Source: Nepenthes gracilis | Lineage: Eukaryota > Streptophyta > Magnoliopsida > Caryophyllales > Nepenthaceae | Assembly (NCBI GenBank): GCA_033239525.1 | Contig: BSYO01000036.1 | Location: 1,758,126-1,822,125 of the forward strand | Direction: 5' to 3' | Length of the DNA: 64,000 bases | Shown here: positions 44,433 to 56,068 of the stretch, one piece after another | Layout: each line of letters begins with the position of its first letter | How positions within the stretch are numbered: the stretch's first letter is position 1 | Notes under the pieces: generated by a model | Told to the model about the DNA's origin: nothing | The model's input: only the letters and a program-made list of their open reading frames with translations | Database searches by the model: none | Made by a program: the position numbers and the translations under genes

Positions 44433-45460
44433 TGTATTACTATTAAAATAATAATATTTTTAAAATATATTATTATAAAATTATTATTTTATAAATGTAC
44501 AAAATATAATCCTCCTTACATAATAATATTTTAATAATATATAATTATAAATTTTATAAAATACAATCATACTTATATATTTATATTTTTGTTGTGTTTC
44601 ACAAATTCAAATTATTCTACGGATTAAGGGACCATAAATCGGATCTTAATGTTTGGTCGATCTAATGCGGATCTGGTCTCCATAATCTCAAATCTGAACC
44701 CTACACAATATAATTAAAAATGAGAGGTTTGAGAACGATGGGAATTGCTCCCACCGTATATCTTCCGATATCCAATCAGATATCTTTCTAAAATAATAGA
44801 AAGATGTTAGGATGATGTGAGGAATACATGTAACAGTAAATTTAGCTTTCGGATACACCCGGAAGAAGGGCGACTTGGAGATACATCTGATTGAAATGGG
44901 GTGTCCAATTGTGTGTTGTCTTGGATAAATGATGTCCTGGAAGGATAACCTTTCATTGGTTAGAGAATTTCATGGGAGGCCTTTTGAGGGGAGAGTCCTC
45001 TCTGCCAGAGACTGATTCCTTTATCCTCTTTTTCTCTTTTTCTCTATTGGAATGAGGATATTTATAAAGTTAAATGTAATTATCTTTATCCATTAATAAT
45101 AGCCGGTGATAACTACTTACGACAATCGCCCGTAGATAAGACGAAACGGTTGAGTCGTTTTTTTTCTTGGACGGGATGTACTAAACTCATCAATTTTAAA
45201 ATATGTGATTATAAGATTATTATTTTATAAATTTATAAAATATAAAAATATATATAAATATAAGTATTTAATAAAAAATAAAATTTTAATCTAATTTATA
45301 AATAAATTTATTTATATATTTAATTTTATATGGGTTTATATTTTTTAAAAATAATTAAAATATATATAAATGATAAATAAAAATAAAAAAAGGTTAAATA
45401 AATTAAAATAGAAAAAAAAAGGAGTAAAAAAAAAAAGAAAAGAAAAGGGGGATAACGCTG
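44433..45460. other. AT-rich intergenic DNA upstream of the FAM32A-like gene
   Basis: No coding signal. Purine-rich run near 45400-45450. Confidence 0.6.
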
Positions 45461-45484
45461 CCCGTTGGATTAAAATCCAACGGG
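45461..45484. repeat. Near-perfect palindrome shared with the 40 and 43 kb duplications
   Basis: CCCGTTGGATT, two A, AATCCAACGGG. The related CCGTTGATTAAATCCAACGG occurs at about 40019-40039 and 43361-43381, there next to C/T-rich sequence. It may be a transposon end close to the promoter of the next gene. Confidence 0.6.
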
Positions 45485-45597
45485 CAATGCGGCGGCACAG
45501 CGCCCCTCATCCCAGTGTTGGATATCATACGGGGGCGCGACTTCTGGCTGTAGAAGAAATTCGCCGCAGAGGGAGAAAGCAGGAGGTGGAGGAGGAG

Positions 45598-45960
45598 ATG
45601 TCGGACAGTCCCTACGCGAGAGTGAAGGGAGGGAGGCTAACCTTCAAGGGCGGCGCTCTGGCCACTCGCGACAAGGCCATCGAGAAGAAAAAGAAGAAGA
45701 AATCCAAGAACAAGCACCAATCATCAGAAGAAGGAAACACAAATTTCGACGAAGAAATCACAACTTCTACTTCAGGTGCCGGTGGCGTAGAAGGAGGAGA
45801 GGTGATTTACACTATCGACGCAGCTAAGAAGAAGAAATACGAAGACCTTTTTCCTGTGGAGGCCAAGAAGTTCGGTTACGATCCCAACGCCAAGACCAAG
45901 TCTGTCGAAGAGGCTCTTGATGACCGCGTCAAGAAAAAGGCTGATCGTTACTGTAAATGA
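45598..45960 (+). CDS. FAM32A-like (DUF1754) lysine-rich protein, intronless
   Basis: 120 codons from ATG at 45598 (MSDSPYARVKGGRLTFKGGA) to TGA at 45958-45960. An N-terminal (V)KGG.L.FKG block is followed by a lysine run at residues 30-39 that resembles a nuclear localisation signal. Then comes an acidic/Ser-Thr-Gly linker and a conserved-looking C-terminus: KKYEDLFPVEAKKFGYDPNA, then SVEEALDDRVKKKADRYCK. This matches my memory of a small plant DUF1754/FAM32A-like family; human FAM32A is a nuclear protein linked to the spliceosome, and the plant role is inferred at best. The upstream in-frame ATG at 45487 would add 37 low-complexity residues; the internal start fits the family better. GC content is clearly above the surroundings. 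Confidence 0.85.
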   Translation: MSDSPYARVKGGRLTFKGGALATRDKAIEKKKKKKSKNKHQSSEEGNTNFDEEITTSTSGAGGVEGGEVIYTIDAAKKKKYEDLFPVEAKKFGYDPNAKTKSVEEALDDRVKKKADRYCK

Positions 45961-47740
45961 AGGTACCGATTTCTCTTCTCTCTCCCATCCTGTGTCAGTA
46001 TATTTGTTGATTATTTCTGTTGGAATAGCCTATAATTAGATCTGAATGCCGAAATTTTTGATTGATTCGTTAGTAATAGAAATTGCTTTGTTGGTTAGCG
46101 TTTGGGGTGAATGAAACCGGTATCAACTGTTTGTAAAGCTTCCTTTTTTTGTGAGATTTCCAGTGTTTTTGGCGGGCACTGCTGGTGTTAATTTTGTCCA
46201 AAACTGTTAGTGTTTCTTTTGATTTAGGGCTTGAAGTTTTTGGATTTGTTTGAAAGATGGTCAAAATAATAGTTTTTCTTGTCGATCCTTGGAACATTTT
46301 CTTCAATTCCACAATATTTTATTTATAAACGGCTGCTAATATTCGTAGGCTGAGCAGCAAAATGAGGAATCTGCCTGAGGAGTATGAATCTCATGAGGAG
46401 TTCAATCCTGACTCGGGCTTATTATGGCATAGCACATGACCCCAATATCTATCTTTAATACGCTCTACCTCTATTAATGGATGGGATGATTTATGGTCTG
46501 ATACTTATATCTGTTGTTTTTTATTTTGACTTATGGTTTGAAGTTATTTTGATTTGTTAGAAAGGCGGTCACAATGATGGGAGAGTCTATGGAGATGAAT
46601 TTGCGTCTGGTTGAAGAATTGAAATTAGTGAATTGATGCTTATTGCAAGGGTGATTAATGATGGTAATACTTGCTGTAAGGATGATTGCTGATAGGAATC
46701 ATAGTTCACACGAGTAGTCATTCTTGGCAAAGTGTGGGCTGAAGGTGTGACTTGTGTCCAACTTTGTCAACAATACCCGTATATTCATCTTCTAAAAGGT
46801 GAACGAAAGTGTTTATTGGTTGTCCTGGGACAGAACCATTCAATACTTGACGAATGGGAAATCTGCAACTTTAACATCTGAGTCTTAATTTTCAAAATTT
46901 TTGACTTTAACTCTGAAACAATAGGTTGTAGTTTTGGAGTTAGAGAAGAATTTCAATAACACCAGATGGGAATTTTGCATCTTTAAAGGTCATTGCAGAC
47001 ATTTGAGAACCTTTATAGGAGACATTTCGAGAAAGATTACTATAAATAGTTTGGGTGGCTTGAAATATGGTGACTCCCTTCTTTTTGCTAAATAGTGGTT
47101 TTATAACGAATAATGGAAGTAGAGGTGCAAAAGGCTAAATGATTCAATCCTGTGGTGGTGCACAGTTTCTCCTTTTGTGGAGGCCAAGTTAATTTTCTTT
47201 CTTTTTTTTGAACTTAACTGCAAACACTACTGACCTTTTCACAGTCACCATTTCTGTTTCTTCTTTCACATAACGACCTATAATTTGTGTTTCCTTTTAA
47301 TTTACCACAAATATTCTATTTTTGTGAGATTTCTATGTGATATTAACAATTTCCATCTGCATACTTGGAAAGAATAATATCAGAAATTAGCAAATTTTTT
47401 GATGAAAGTGGTAAATTGAAAGCAACCATGAAAAAAAAAGCAAAAGTGGTATTTATGTGAAAAAAATCATAAAAGATGTAGATGGTTAAGTGATAAAGGC
47501 CCTTTTGCTTTTGTATGTGAATAGAAGTATAACAAATAGATCATTCGCGGCCCAAAATAAAAGTTTAAAAAGAACCTTCTAATTTTCCTGAATGTTTGGA
47601 TAATGTGAAGTCATGACTTATAATGCAATGTAAGTTGCAACCCAGGAAAATGAACCTTCTGATCCATAGAAGAATCTTCTAAATCTCCTTCCGATTCATT
47701 TGATTTCTTCTCACTGAATTTGTAACTTTCTAATTTGGAA
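45961..47740 (+). other. 3' region of the FAM32A-like gene and following intergenic DNA
   Basis: AG|GTACCG directly after the stop codon and a possible acceptor TTCGTAG near 46343-46349 suggest a 3'-UTR intron, unproven. No further coding exon is recognised. Confidence 0.4.
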
Positions 47741-47898
47741 GAAGAAAGCATTATCAAACATAGAAATTAATCAAAAATTGGTCTTTTAATGATACATTAA
47801 GGCCATTGGCTAATGTATGAAACATAGAAGAAAGCATTATCAAACATAGAAATTAACGAAAAATTGGTCTTTTAATGATACATTAAGGCCATTGGCTA
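47741..47898. repeat. Tandem duplication, period 85 bp
   Basis: GAAGAAAGCATTATCAAACA starts at 47741 and again at 47826. Each copy is 73 bp and ends GGCCATTGGCTAA, with one difference seen between them. Confidence 0.92.
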
Positions 47899-48940
47899 AG
47901 ATGACCCCTCAAGAAATAGTTTTCTTGTCTTATACCCAATTCATGATAAATAAAATGTAGATTTTGTTAATAAATTGAAGAATCTTCCTAAAATATAGTC
48001 TTGAACAATGTTGTTATACTTACAATGTCGGACAGTTGAAAAAACACAATACATATATAAAAGGCAGAATTGCAAAGATGAGAATGTGAAGACGGATTGA
48101 ATGATAATATAGAAATAACATATTTGTAGCTAATTCAAAGTCTACCTAGAAATGAAAAGAAAAGAGAATGATGCTTGAGATGCTTCGAGCAAAAGAAGTT
48201 CCATTGAGGGGGGCAAAAGGAATTTGATTAGTTTTGGGGAGCAAAACAGGGAAAAGTAGGCATATGCGACACTGGGGGTGAGGTGATAGAAAGGATATGA
48301 AATTGCTTATTCTCTTGAAGTATGTTGCATTAACTGAGTGGAGTAAATGGATGAAGCAAATTCATATAGTGGCCCCACTTATCGGGATTTAATGCTTTGC
48401 CCATGTTGAAGATGATTTGTTTGCCAAATTTATAGGATTCAAATTACATACCGCTTTTCATCTTGTCTGCCAATGCGACTTAATCCAAGTTGTTAAGGAC
48501 TCAAGTTTTCTAACCAAGTTGTGATAAATTCAATTTCCTCTACCCCTTATTTTATACAAAATTACTCAGCAGAAAAAGTCATTGATTTTTGAACAAATTC
48601 CGTACAAATAACAACATTACTCAAGATTATAAGAAGAATAGTTATACTGCTTCTGCTCACAGGCCAAAAGCTTTGTGATGCAAGAAAATTTGAAATCTTT
48701 TGCTTTTATTGGGTTGGGATTAGAAGAGTGAGAGACGGGCAAATTTATATGTGTATATTGGCAGATGCTTTTGGGAGCGGGGATGCCAAATCTGACCCAC
48801 ACACTTGTTAACTTGTCACCATCCCTATTCAATTGATGGTAGTTAAATGTCCTGCCCTGAGTTGATTCAGGGCAACACAAAGGAAATTTAAATTCAATAG
48901 CAAGTATTTCAGATCCAAAGAGGTTGAATCAATGGCTTTT

Positions 48941-49260
48941 AGGGATTGAGGTTTACTCAGATTGAAGTTCAAGGTGAAACTTGGGGCCAAGGAAAGTTAT
49001 TGTAGATCAAAAGTATGCTGAACAGTATTTGAGTAATGGAAAGGTTTTAGGATTTGGAGTGAGGAAAAGAAAATCTTGTGTGTAGGCAATGGAAAATTTA
49101 AGGCTTGCACTAGGATGAGAATTGAAATTGCAGGGAGATGAAAAACAATGAGAAAAGATTGGTAACCTATGAAATCCACACTATCTTGCAATTTTATCAC
49201 GACAACTTATTTAGAAAATAAGGAAATCCCTAAACTAAATAAAATAGCTCCTATTTGGAC
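48941..49260 (-). repeat. LTR-like segment, inverted relative to 52300-52690
   Basis: The reverse complement reads CCAAGTTTCACCTTGAAC and CCTAAAAGCCATTGATTC, similar to TCAAGTTTCACCTTAAACC and CCTAAAAGCCGTTGATC near 52600-52670. AATAAAATAGCTCC likewise pairs with the 52310 region. Diverged, limits uncertain. Confidence 0.45.
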
Positions 49261-49535
49261 TTCTAAGAATATAAATTACCATCAAAAGTTAAAATGAAAG
49301 CTAACTTAAAAATATTGAGAACAAAATACTATGATTTTTCTCTTAAATCTGTGATAATATTCTTGCCTTTTAAAATTTTGCTTGCACCTGATCTTTGGTC
49401 CCTGCCAAGGTTGACACATCAATAGATCCATTCTTGGGAAAGTTTAAAGTATGCATATATTTGATTGTATATCTCTGGGGCATACCCGTCTCTGTTAAAT
49501 CTTCTTTATATACACCACAAGATGAAGTGCTCCAG

Positions 49536-49772
49536 CCATGGATGAAAATATTGATATCGGAAATAGTTATGATCGTACCAGCATCGGATATATTGTATAA
49601 TACATGTCAGTATCAGATAATTGGACCGTAAAAAAATTATGAAAATCGTAAGCTAATAGGGCTACGTTAGTTGATATAAAAACATATCACGATATTGTTG
49701 TAATATCGAGGGTCTGATACCGATACATATTGGCTGATATGTATCGTATCGGCCAATATTTGTATTAATGAT
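49536..49772. mobile_element. TATCGATA-type MITE, full-length copy
   Basis: Begins CATGGATGAAAATATTGATA and ends CGGCCAATATTTGTATTAAT, the reverse orientation of the copy at 8001-8232. Shared inner words: CGTAAGCTAATAGGGC, ATCACGATATTG, TCTGATACCGATACATATTG. Confidence 0.7.
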
Positions 49773-50403
49773 TCTAGTACCTATCCGTTTCTATTCTGTA
49801 TTGAAAACACCCGACAATCATAATAAGTATACGCTTAAAATAGTTTTGGATTTTATTCCTCTTATCCTTTGACCCTTCTTAACATGTATCTCTATCACCC
49901 TCTCCCTATTTTAGTGATGCTGCGTTTGGTTGGTGTTGGACTTCAGAATTAGAATTAAATTTTTAGGCTTAATTCCAATTCTATTATTGGCATTAGGTGG
50001 AATTGAAATTCTAATTACATCGTACAATTGGAATGAAAAATAGCATAGGATAAATTTTTGTAATTTTTAGGGATGGAGTAAAGAATCGTAATTATGAGGC
50101 TAAAAATTGTCCGTCAATTAAATATGATAAAATCGAATTAGGCAAGACTTATTAGATAAAATATTTTCGATTGTTTGAGTTGGGTAGAGGTAGGTCGACT
50201 ATGATTTTATTTTTTAAATTTCCTTTTTAATAAATTATATGAAAGTATTATTTAAAAACTAAAAAACCTATATTTTGATAAAGAGTATTGCGTAAAATAT
50301 CTTAAAATAATATGTATTTATAAAATATTATCTATAACGAAAGATAATATTTTTTTAATTATTTTATATTAAATTTTCTGCATTTAGAATTCTTATTGAG
50401 CTT

Positions 50404-51459
50404 GATGGGTCCTGCTATGCTATGGGTCGATCCAGATTCAAGTCGGGCCGGTCTGTCAGCAAAACCCCATAAAGACTGGAGCCCAAAAGGCCATACGGCA
50501 TGCCTAGCCATGGCCAGTACATTATAGGTTGGTGGAAATAAAGACCGGTCAGCCCAGCAGGGAGCCCCTACAGCACGACCAATCATGGTGAAGGAGCCCT
50601 CCAGTACAGTGCCGACAACCTGGCCAGTGTAGAGGGCGCCGACGTGACAGACGTCCGCCATTGGTGGCCATAGTCAATGCTCAGAGAGGACGGCCACGCT
50701 CGCCTTCTCACAACAAAAAGAAAGTTGCTGCTGCCACCGCCAGCGTGGCTTGACGAATCACCCACTAGAATGGTTTGGCGAATGCTACTAAAGACCATTT
50801 CGCTGCCGTACCACCACCGCAAAACGACAGTGGACATTGGTAGCTTCGGTCAACGGCCAACAACCTGCTAATCTCGACGCGATAGCTGTTCAAGCCTGGG
50901 TGCCAAAGTCATGCTAGGTCATCGTCTATAAATATCCTTTCTCCATTGCTAGAGAAAAGAAAGAAAAAGAGAGGAAAAAAGCCCAAAGAAGAAGAGGCAA
51001 TCCGGAGAGAACCCAAGAGGAGAAGATCCAAGAGGCAACCAAAGATACCATCCTAATGGAGATCATATCCTGATTCACTCTCCCGCATTTGTAAAGTTGC
51101 TTCTTGCTGAGCGCAACCATCGGAACCAAGCCTTCCAGGACTACTAAAGTCGCTCCCCTGTCGAGCGCACTCACCGAAGCCAAGCCTTACAATATTACTC
51201 ACTTTCCCCCACTTATGTGCATCAATGCATTCCCTTACATCATTGCATTTTTCTATCCGCTGAGAAAGATTTTTAACTTGAGCGTCGGAGGATAAATCGA
51301 GAAATGAGCCCTGTCAATCCTCTGACTTCTTGTTTGTTTGTTGTGTTGCGCAGACCTAGGTTATTAGAGACGGAGATCGGATCGGCCTCAATTTGACCCG
51401 ACGCGGAAGATCAGGCGGTTCTCTAATTCGTACAACAACCCGAATCCAGGGGCGCATCA
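50404..51459 (+). mobile_element. Solo LTR with intact target site duplication
   Basis: 1,056 bp from TGATGGGTCC to GGCGCATCA, flanked on both sides by GAGCT (50399-50403 and 51460-51464). It contains CTTGAGCGTCGGAGGATAAA (about 51278), a motif common near the 3' end of some plant Ty3/gypsy (Tat-type) LTRs, and CCTCTGACTTCTTG 40 bp later. No internal region is left, so it formed by recombination between two LTRs. Confidence 0.85.
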
Positions 51460-51464
51460 GAGCT

Positions 51465-53118
51465 ATTTATTTGTTTTATCTTTACATATGGATTAAAAAT
51501 TTAACTATATCTCAAATTTATTTTTTTCCTTTTCGAGTCACACTTTATTATACAATTCAAGCAATAGAATTTGAATTCTACCCACTTCTAATTCCCATAT
51601 AATTGGAATTAGATTTACATTTTCAAATTTGAAATTCAATTATGCAATCTAAATGAACGATGAAGGTAAAGGCAGAGCTCATATGCACGACAGATAGGAT
51701 GAGGAACTGGACCTCTAAGAGCTACGTCCTGCTTTATCTTCTTGTATATAATGAAGTTTTGACAAGGACTGTGGGGCCAGACAGACAAATAAATCCTTGA
51801 ATAGTTGCATGACACTCCAAACTTTCTCCAGCATAGAGCATAGAGCATAGAACTTTATTTCAAGCTTAGCTACTGTATGGTGTTGATGCTAAGAGGGTCC
51901 CCCAGTTCCTCTTAGCATTCTATAGCCTCATGACAGGCACGCAAGACAGTTGATATGGGCGAGAGTTCTAGTAATATTCTGATAAAGTGACATCATTGCC
52001 TTAGGTAATTGCCGCCTTCTTTTTGCCCATGTTCTTTTCGAACCATTAGGAAGGTTACTTGAAGTGCTAAGTAGAACTTACAGTTCTTGGAATTCAAGTA
52101 TCCTGCCGATATTCCGAAATAGATACCTTAACAAAAAGGAATAATGAACTCATGATGCATGCCACAAAGTGTGCAATAAAAAAGTCAATAATAGGATACT
52201 CTCCTTTTCAATAACCCTTGGTAGCAAGGGCAGAGCTGTATTATTGCAAATTCAAGGGACAAGATTGTAATTTGCAGTTTTCAGTTTCAAGATTACTTGG
52301 GAGTTTATTTAGGAAGCTATTTTATTAGGCTAGGATGTTTCGAAGTAGAAATTAGGAGACAACATTTGTCTGTATGAAGGGATTTGGTCTCTCAGGTTTT
52401 TGCTAGATTGTATATGAGAATTTCAGCAAGCATGTTGGATGTTTAAGTGGATTTCTCACAAACCCTAGGCAGATTAGTTTATCTGTATTTTCTATTTATT
52501 TTTAAAATTTTCTTGGAAGTTCAGGCCTTATTCTAGTGAAAGCCAAAGATTTTCCATTCTTTGATTCTATTCAGAGGCTTATTTTAACCTTGTGCTTCAA
52601 GTTTCACCTTAAACCTCAATTACTGTAACTTTATCAAATATCCATCACTTCTGCCCTAAAAGCCGTTGATCACAACATCTTTAAATGTTATACGATTCTT
52701 GAATTTAATTCCCATTTATCAAATATCTTGCTTCAGCTCAGTGCAAAAAACTTAAATCAAATGAACAAAACCTATGGGGTATGTTTATGGAAACATATGT
52801 TGGTAGCCTGGGAAATTTCATCAGTTCGTATGTTCCCTTGTTGGGAACGAGTTGTGTGTTAGCTTCTCACTGGATTCTTAGCTTACTTGTGTTTTGTTGA
52901 AAGAAAAATTTTGATCTTTGTTCAGACGGGCAGCCAATCTGGACCTACTGTTGCAGCTTAGTTGTAATGTGTGGATGGTAAGCTTAACCAGGGCCAGTGT
53001 TCCTTTGGATGAGACATTGTATATCAACTTGTATAGACTTTTCAGCTACTGAATTCTGTTGAACATAAGCAATATTGATTTTGTGTAACTTTTTTATTAT
53101 GCAATTAGGGGAATTGAC
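51465..53118. other. Intergenic DNA with a diverged LTR-like segment (about 52300-52690)
   Basis: No gene is recognised. The only structure seen is the LTR-like stretch that is inverted relative to 48941-49260. Confidence 0.45.
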
Positions 53119-53795
53119 AATGTTGTTAAAGGTGAACCTCATATCTGCAGAGGAGCACCTAGGCTTGGGGCTCAAATACTGAATATATCTAAATGGGGCT
53201 CATTTTAATAGGCGCAGCCTTTTTTGAGGTTGAAGGCATACGCCTTGAGTGCCTTTAGTCTTTCTTTTTTTAGGGAAAAAAATAATTATTTTTTAAAAAT
53301 TAATCATTATATTTAATTGTTACTTGTAATATTAACTTAGTATTTGTGAAATTAAGATTGATGAAAATAATGAGTGGCTAATAAGAAGAATGGATAGAGA
53401 TCATACAAGAATAATGAATTTATATTTAAGAATGAGTTTTTGATAAAGTGTTTTGCAATTAAAATTGTTTGAATAAATGAGTTTTTGATAAAGTGTTTTA
53501 CAGTTAAAATTGTTGGATTAAATGAAATTACATATCTTACTAAATTTAGAATAGTGCAAACCTTGAACATTAAGTGTCTCTAGGACTATCCTATTAGAAA
53601 TTATGAATGATGAAGATTTTAATTTAGAAAGACATGTGAAGATGATGAAATAATTTAAGCTTATAAGTTAAAGAAAGAGAATATATGAACATTTGTTTGA
53701 TAATGATAATAAATATTAGTCTTTGTTATGAGTATTTTGAGAATAATATTTCAAATTTATTAATATTTTTTATTATTTTTGTACATTTGTGGAGA

Positions 53796-53800
53796 GTTAT
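53796..53800. repeat. Target site duplication GTTAT, left
   Basis: Identical to 57736-57740. Confidence 0.85.
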
Positions 53801-54361
53801 TGTTACCAACTCATCGACACACCCTCGGAAACTTACTCACCGGATTTACGGGGCCCATTAATTTACCCTTGGCAGCTGCGGTACCTCTTCTTCCAATCTC
53901 CACTGGACGCAGAAGCTCTCGGACCGCCCAACCATCTTCTAAATTTAGAGATTATATTCAGTTATTTTTATTAGGAACCCCTACCCCTACACACATATTA
54001 TTTTTGTTATTTTCCTTTTGTTATACACAGGTTATTCTTGTTATTGTGCACAGGGAATTAAGTCTGTTATGTGCACATGGGTCTTGAGTGTATATATTCT
54101 AACTATTGTTCATTAGTCCAGAGGATAGAGAAACCATTGCATTTCCTCCCTCCTTCTCTCTCGTTCTCCCTGTTTCCCCTTTCCCTCTCTCTCTCTCTCT
54201 CTCAATGCCTTTCTCTCCCTGTCACTTTCTTGTTTTCCCTGCTTTTTCCTTCTTTTTTCTACTTCCCCCTGCTGCCCTTCTTTGTCAGAACTCTTCTCTC
54301 CTCATTACTCTCATCTTCTCAGATGATGATGGAGCACGATACGGCCATGGAGCACTTATCA
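53801..54361 (+). repeat. 5' LTR of the gene-carrying element
   Basis: Runs from TGTTACCAACTC to GGAGCACTTATCA. It has a TATA-like GTGTATATATTC near 54088 and a CT-rich leader (54180-54205). Confidence 0.92.
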
Positions 54362-54856
54362 AATGGTGCTTTCATTAAGACAAAAGCGGAGGAGGCGCTG
54401 ATCGAAGAACGAACACTCGATGCATTCGAAGCGGCCATCGCCGAGCTAGCTACCGTGATGAAGGACCTCCGGCAGGCTATCGACAGATTTGGCGCCACCC
54501 TATCCACCGTGGCTTCCACCACAGCACAAATTGGGTCGTCCATCACTGAGCTCAGCCAATCACTCCACAGATTTGAGCAAACCCTAACCGGTCAGTTCAT
54601 TTTTCACATTCTGTGGCTTCTTCTACTATTACTTCCCAGGTTCCAGTTCCAATTGCTCCACATCGTCACTTTCCCCAACCTGCAATCCCTTTCACCGTTT
54701 GTTCCGTACAACCACTTGTACCTGAAATCGCCATTTTTGCTCCCACCTCAGAACAAATTCTGCCATCCTGCCCCAATTGCATCGATTGACTACACTTGCC
54801 GACTACAAATCCCTCTTTGCCTTCAACTCCATCCTCGTCAAAGGCTTCAATTCTGA
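54321..54856 (+). pseudogene. gag-like N-terminal region of the gene-carrying element
   Basis: From the end of the LTR the frame reads ERTLDAFEAAIAELATVMKD, then LRQAIDRFGATLSTVAST and SSITELSQSLHRFEQTLTGQ, an amphipathic helical pattern as in gypsy gag N-termini. It then loses gag-like character. The open frame extends upstream through the LTR only by chance. Confidence 0.5.
54363..54379 (+). promoter_or_regulatory. Primer-binding-site candidate
   Basis: TGGTGCTTTCATTAAGA one base after the 5' LTR. TGCTTTCATTGAGA occupies the same place in the element at 37406. The primer tRNA is not identified. Confidence 0.65.
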
Positions 54857-55956
54857 AACTCTACCCCAAACTGCTCAGACCCAACCTTTACCTCCACAAG
54901 CTTTAACCGATGTCCAAATCATTACTTCCATTGCTTTTCCAAATTACTGAACCGATGATTCTGGAGGCTCGCATGTCCACTGCCTACCGCCTTCCAAGCA
55001 GTTTTTACACTCCCCGGAGGTACCACTGCAATCTCTTGCTTCCCCCATTTTCCCTCTTAAACATCCTATTGAAATGGCAATCCACCTTGAGTTCCTATTA
55101 TTGCCGCCTGTATCGTTACCTGACAACTCAATTTTGTCTAACAAAACTTCTCCTCAAAGGCTACCTCCCCAGCTCTCATGTTTGATAGCCAATGAAGCCG
55201 GCTTTGTCTAGAAGATGACCCAAGTTGTCGCCATTATAGCTCCATTTGAACCGGACTCTCTGTCGGCATTTCTCCACCTCATTCCACTCCAGCTCTTAGA
55301 ACCGCACTCAATTCCTCCACCGAAGAACAAAATTGATTGGTGTATTCATGCTTCCATCACGTCTCTATCATTGGGGAACCATGTTGGCTGCACGATCCAT
55401 AGGCTTGACGAGGGAGGAATTGTGCTTTGGAAATCGACAGATGGTGTGACTGTGAATCTCTCCAATACCACTGTGATTAAGCATTTGAGGGAGCTATTTC
55501 AATTAAATTTTGGTAATTACATGATGGCTAATCGTGGGACTGATGATTTTTTTGGGAGTTTCACGTGAGACCTTAGAGTTGCACTTTGTCAATTACTGTA
55601 TCTGTATCCTTGAGAAGCTTCAGCAGGAGTTAGGCGTGAGGTTGGTCTTGGATCCAGTTTGTGAGTTTTGGTGGTCTGCCCCTGGTGTTGCTCCATCTAT
55701 GTGTCCTAGATCAGGTTTGCACAATTTTGTTCAGCATCTGGAATCTCATATTGCCCAAGTCACTATAAAGGGCCATCAGTCGGCTGATGTCTGGCCATCT
55801 TCACAGCCACGCTGCATCTTCACATTGGTAATCCAATGTGGCCGAAGTAATGTGAAACTTGTTCCATACGACACCATACAATTGAAACAAAGTCCTTCTG
55901 GGCTTGATGAGGATTGCTCTAATATTCGACCTCCATTGTTTAACGCCCTTCATGGG
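54857..55956 (+). other. Coding-like interior of the element, origin unknown
   Basis: GC content and open frames (55215-55568; 55534-56070) suggest derived coding DNA. The frames include GGIVLWKSTDGVTVNLSNTT and CILEKLQQELGVRLVLDPV. I do not recognise the parent genes; decayed gag/pol and captured DNA are both possible. Confidence 0.4.
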
Positions 55957-56068
55957 ACGACGTTAGTGGCTGAGGCAGCACATGGAATTGTAACTCGGCA
56001 TTATCAGCCGCATCAAATTGGACATCCAGCTACTTGGATTACTCTCCTTTGGCGGGTTAACACAAATT
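55957..56068 (+). pseudogene. Captured isocitrate-dehydrogenase-like fragment
   Basis: The frame reads GTTLVAEAAHGIVTRHYQPH, then QIGHPATWITLLWRVN. The EAAHGTVTRHYR-type block is characteristic of eukaryotic NADP-dependent isocitrate dehydrogenase, where it is followed by a tract like SIFAW.RGLAHR; ITLLWRVN may be its decayed remnant. Only about 35 codons are present, with substitutions, so it has no enzymatic function. Confidence 0.65.

Noticed and set aside
50359..51183. Several minus-strand frames of 84-100 codons
   Set aside because: All lie inside the solo LTR with TSD GAGCT, with no domain and no codon pattern.
54071..54320. Plus-strand frame through the 5' LTR of the gene-carrying element
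   Set aside because: Translation is a Ser/Leu/Phe-rich read of CT microsatellite sequence, and the same happens at 57437-57775 in the other LTR.
55600..55740. Weak resemblance of ILEKLQQELGVRLVLDP to the glutamine synthetase ILERI..AGV.LS.DP segment
   Set aside because: Only scattered residues agree and the following catalytic motifs are absent; not enough to name a source gene.
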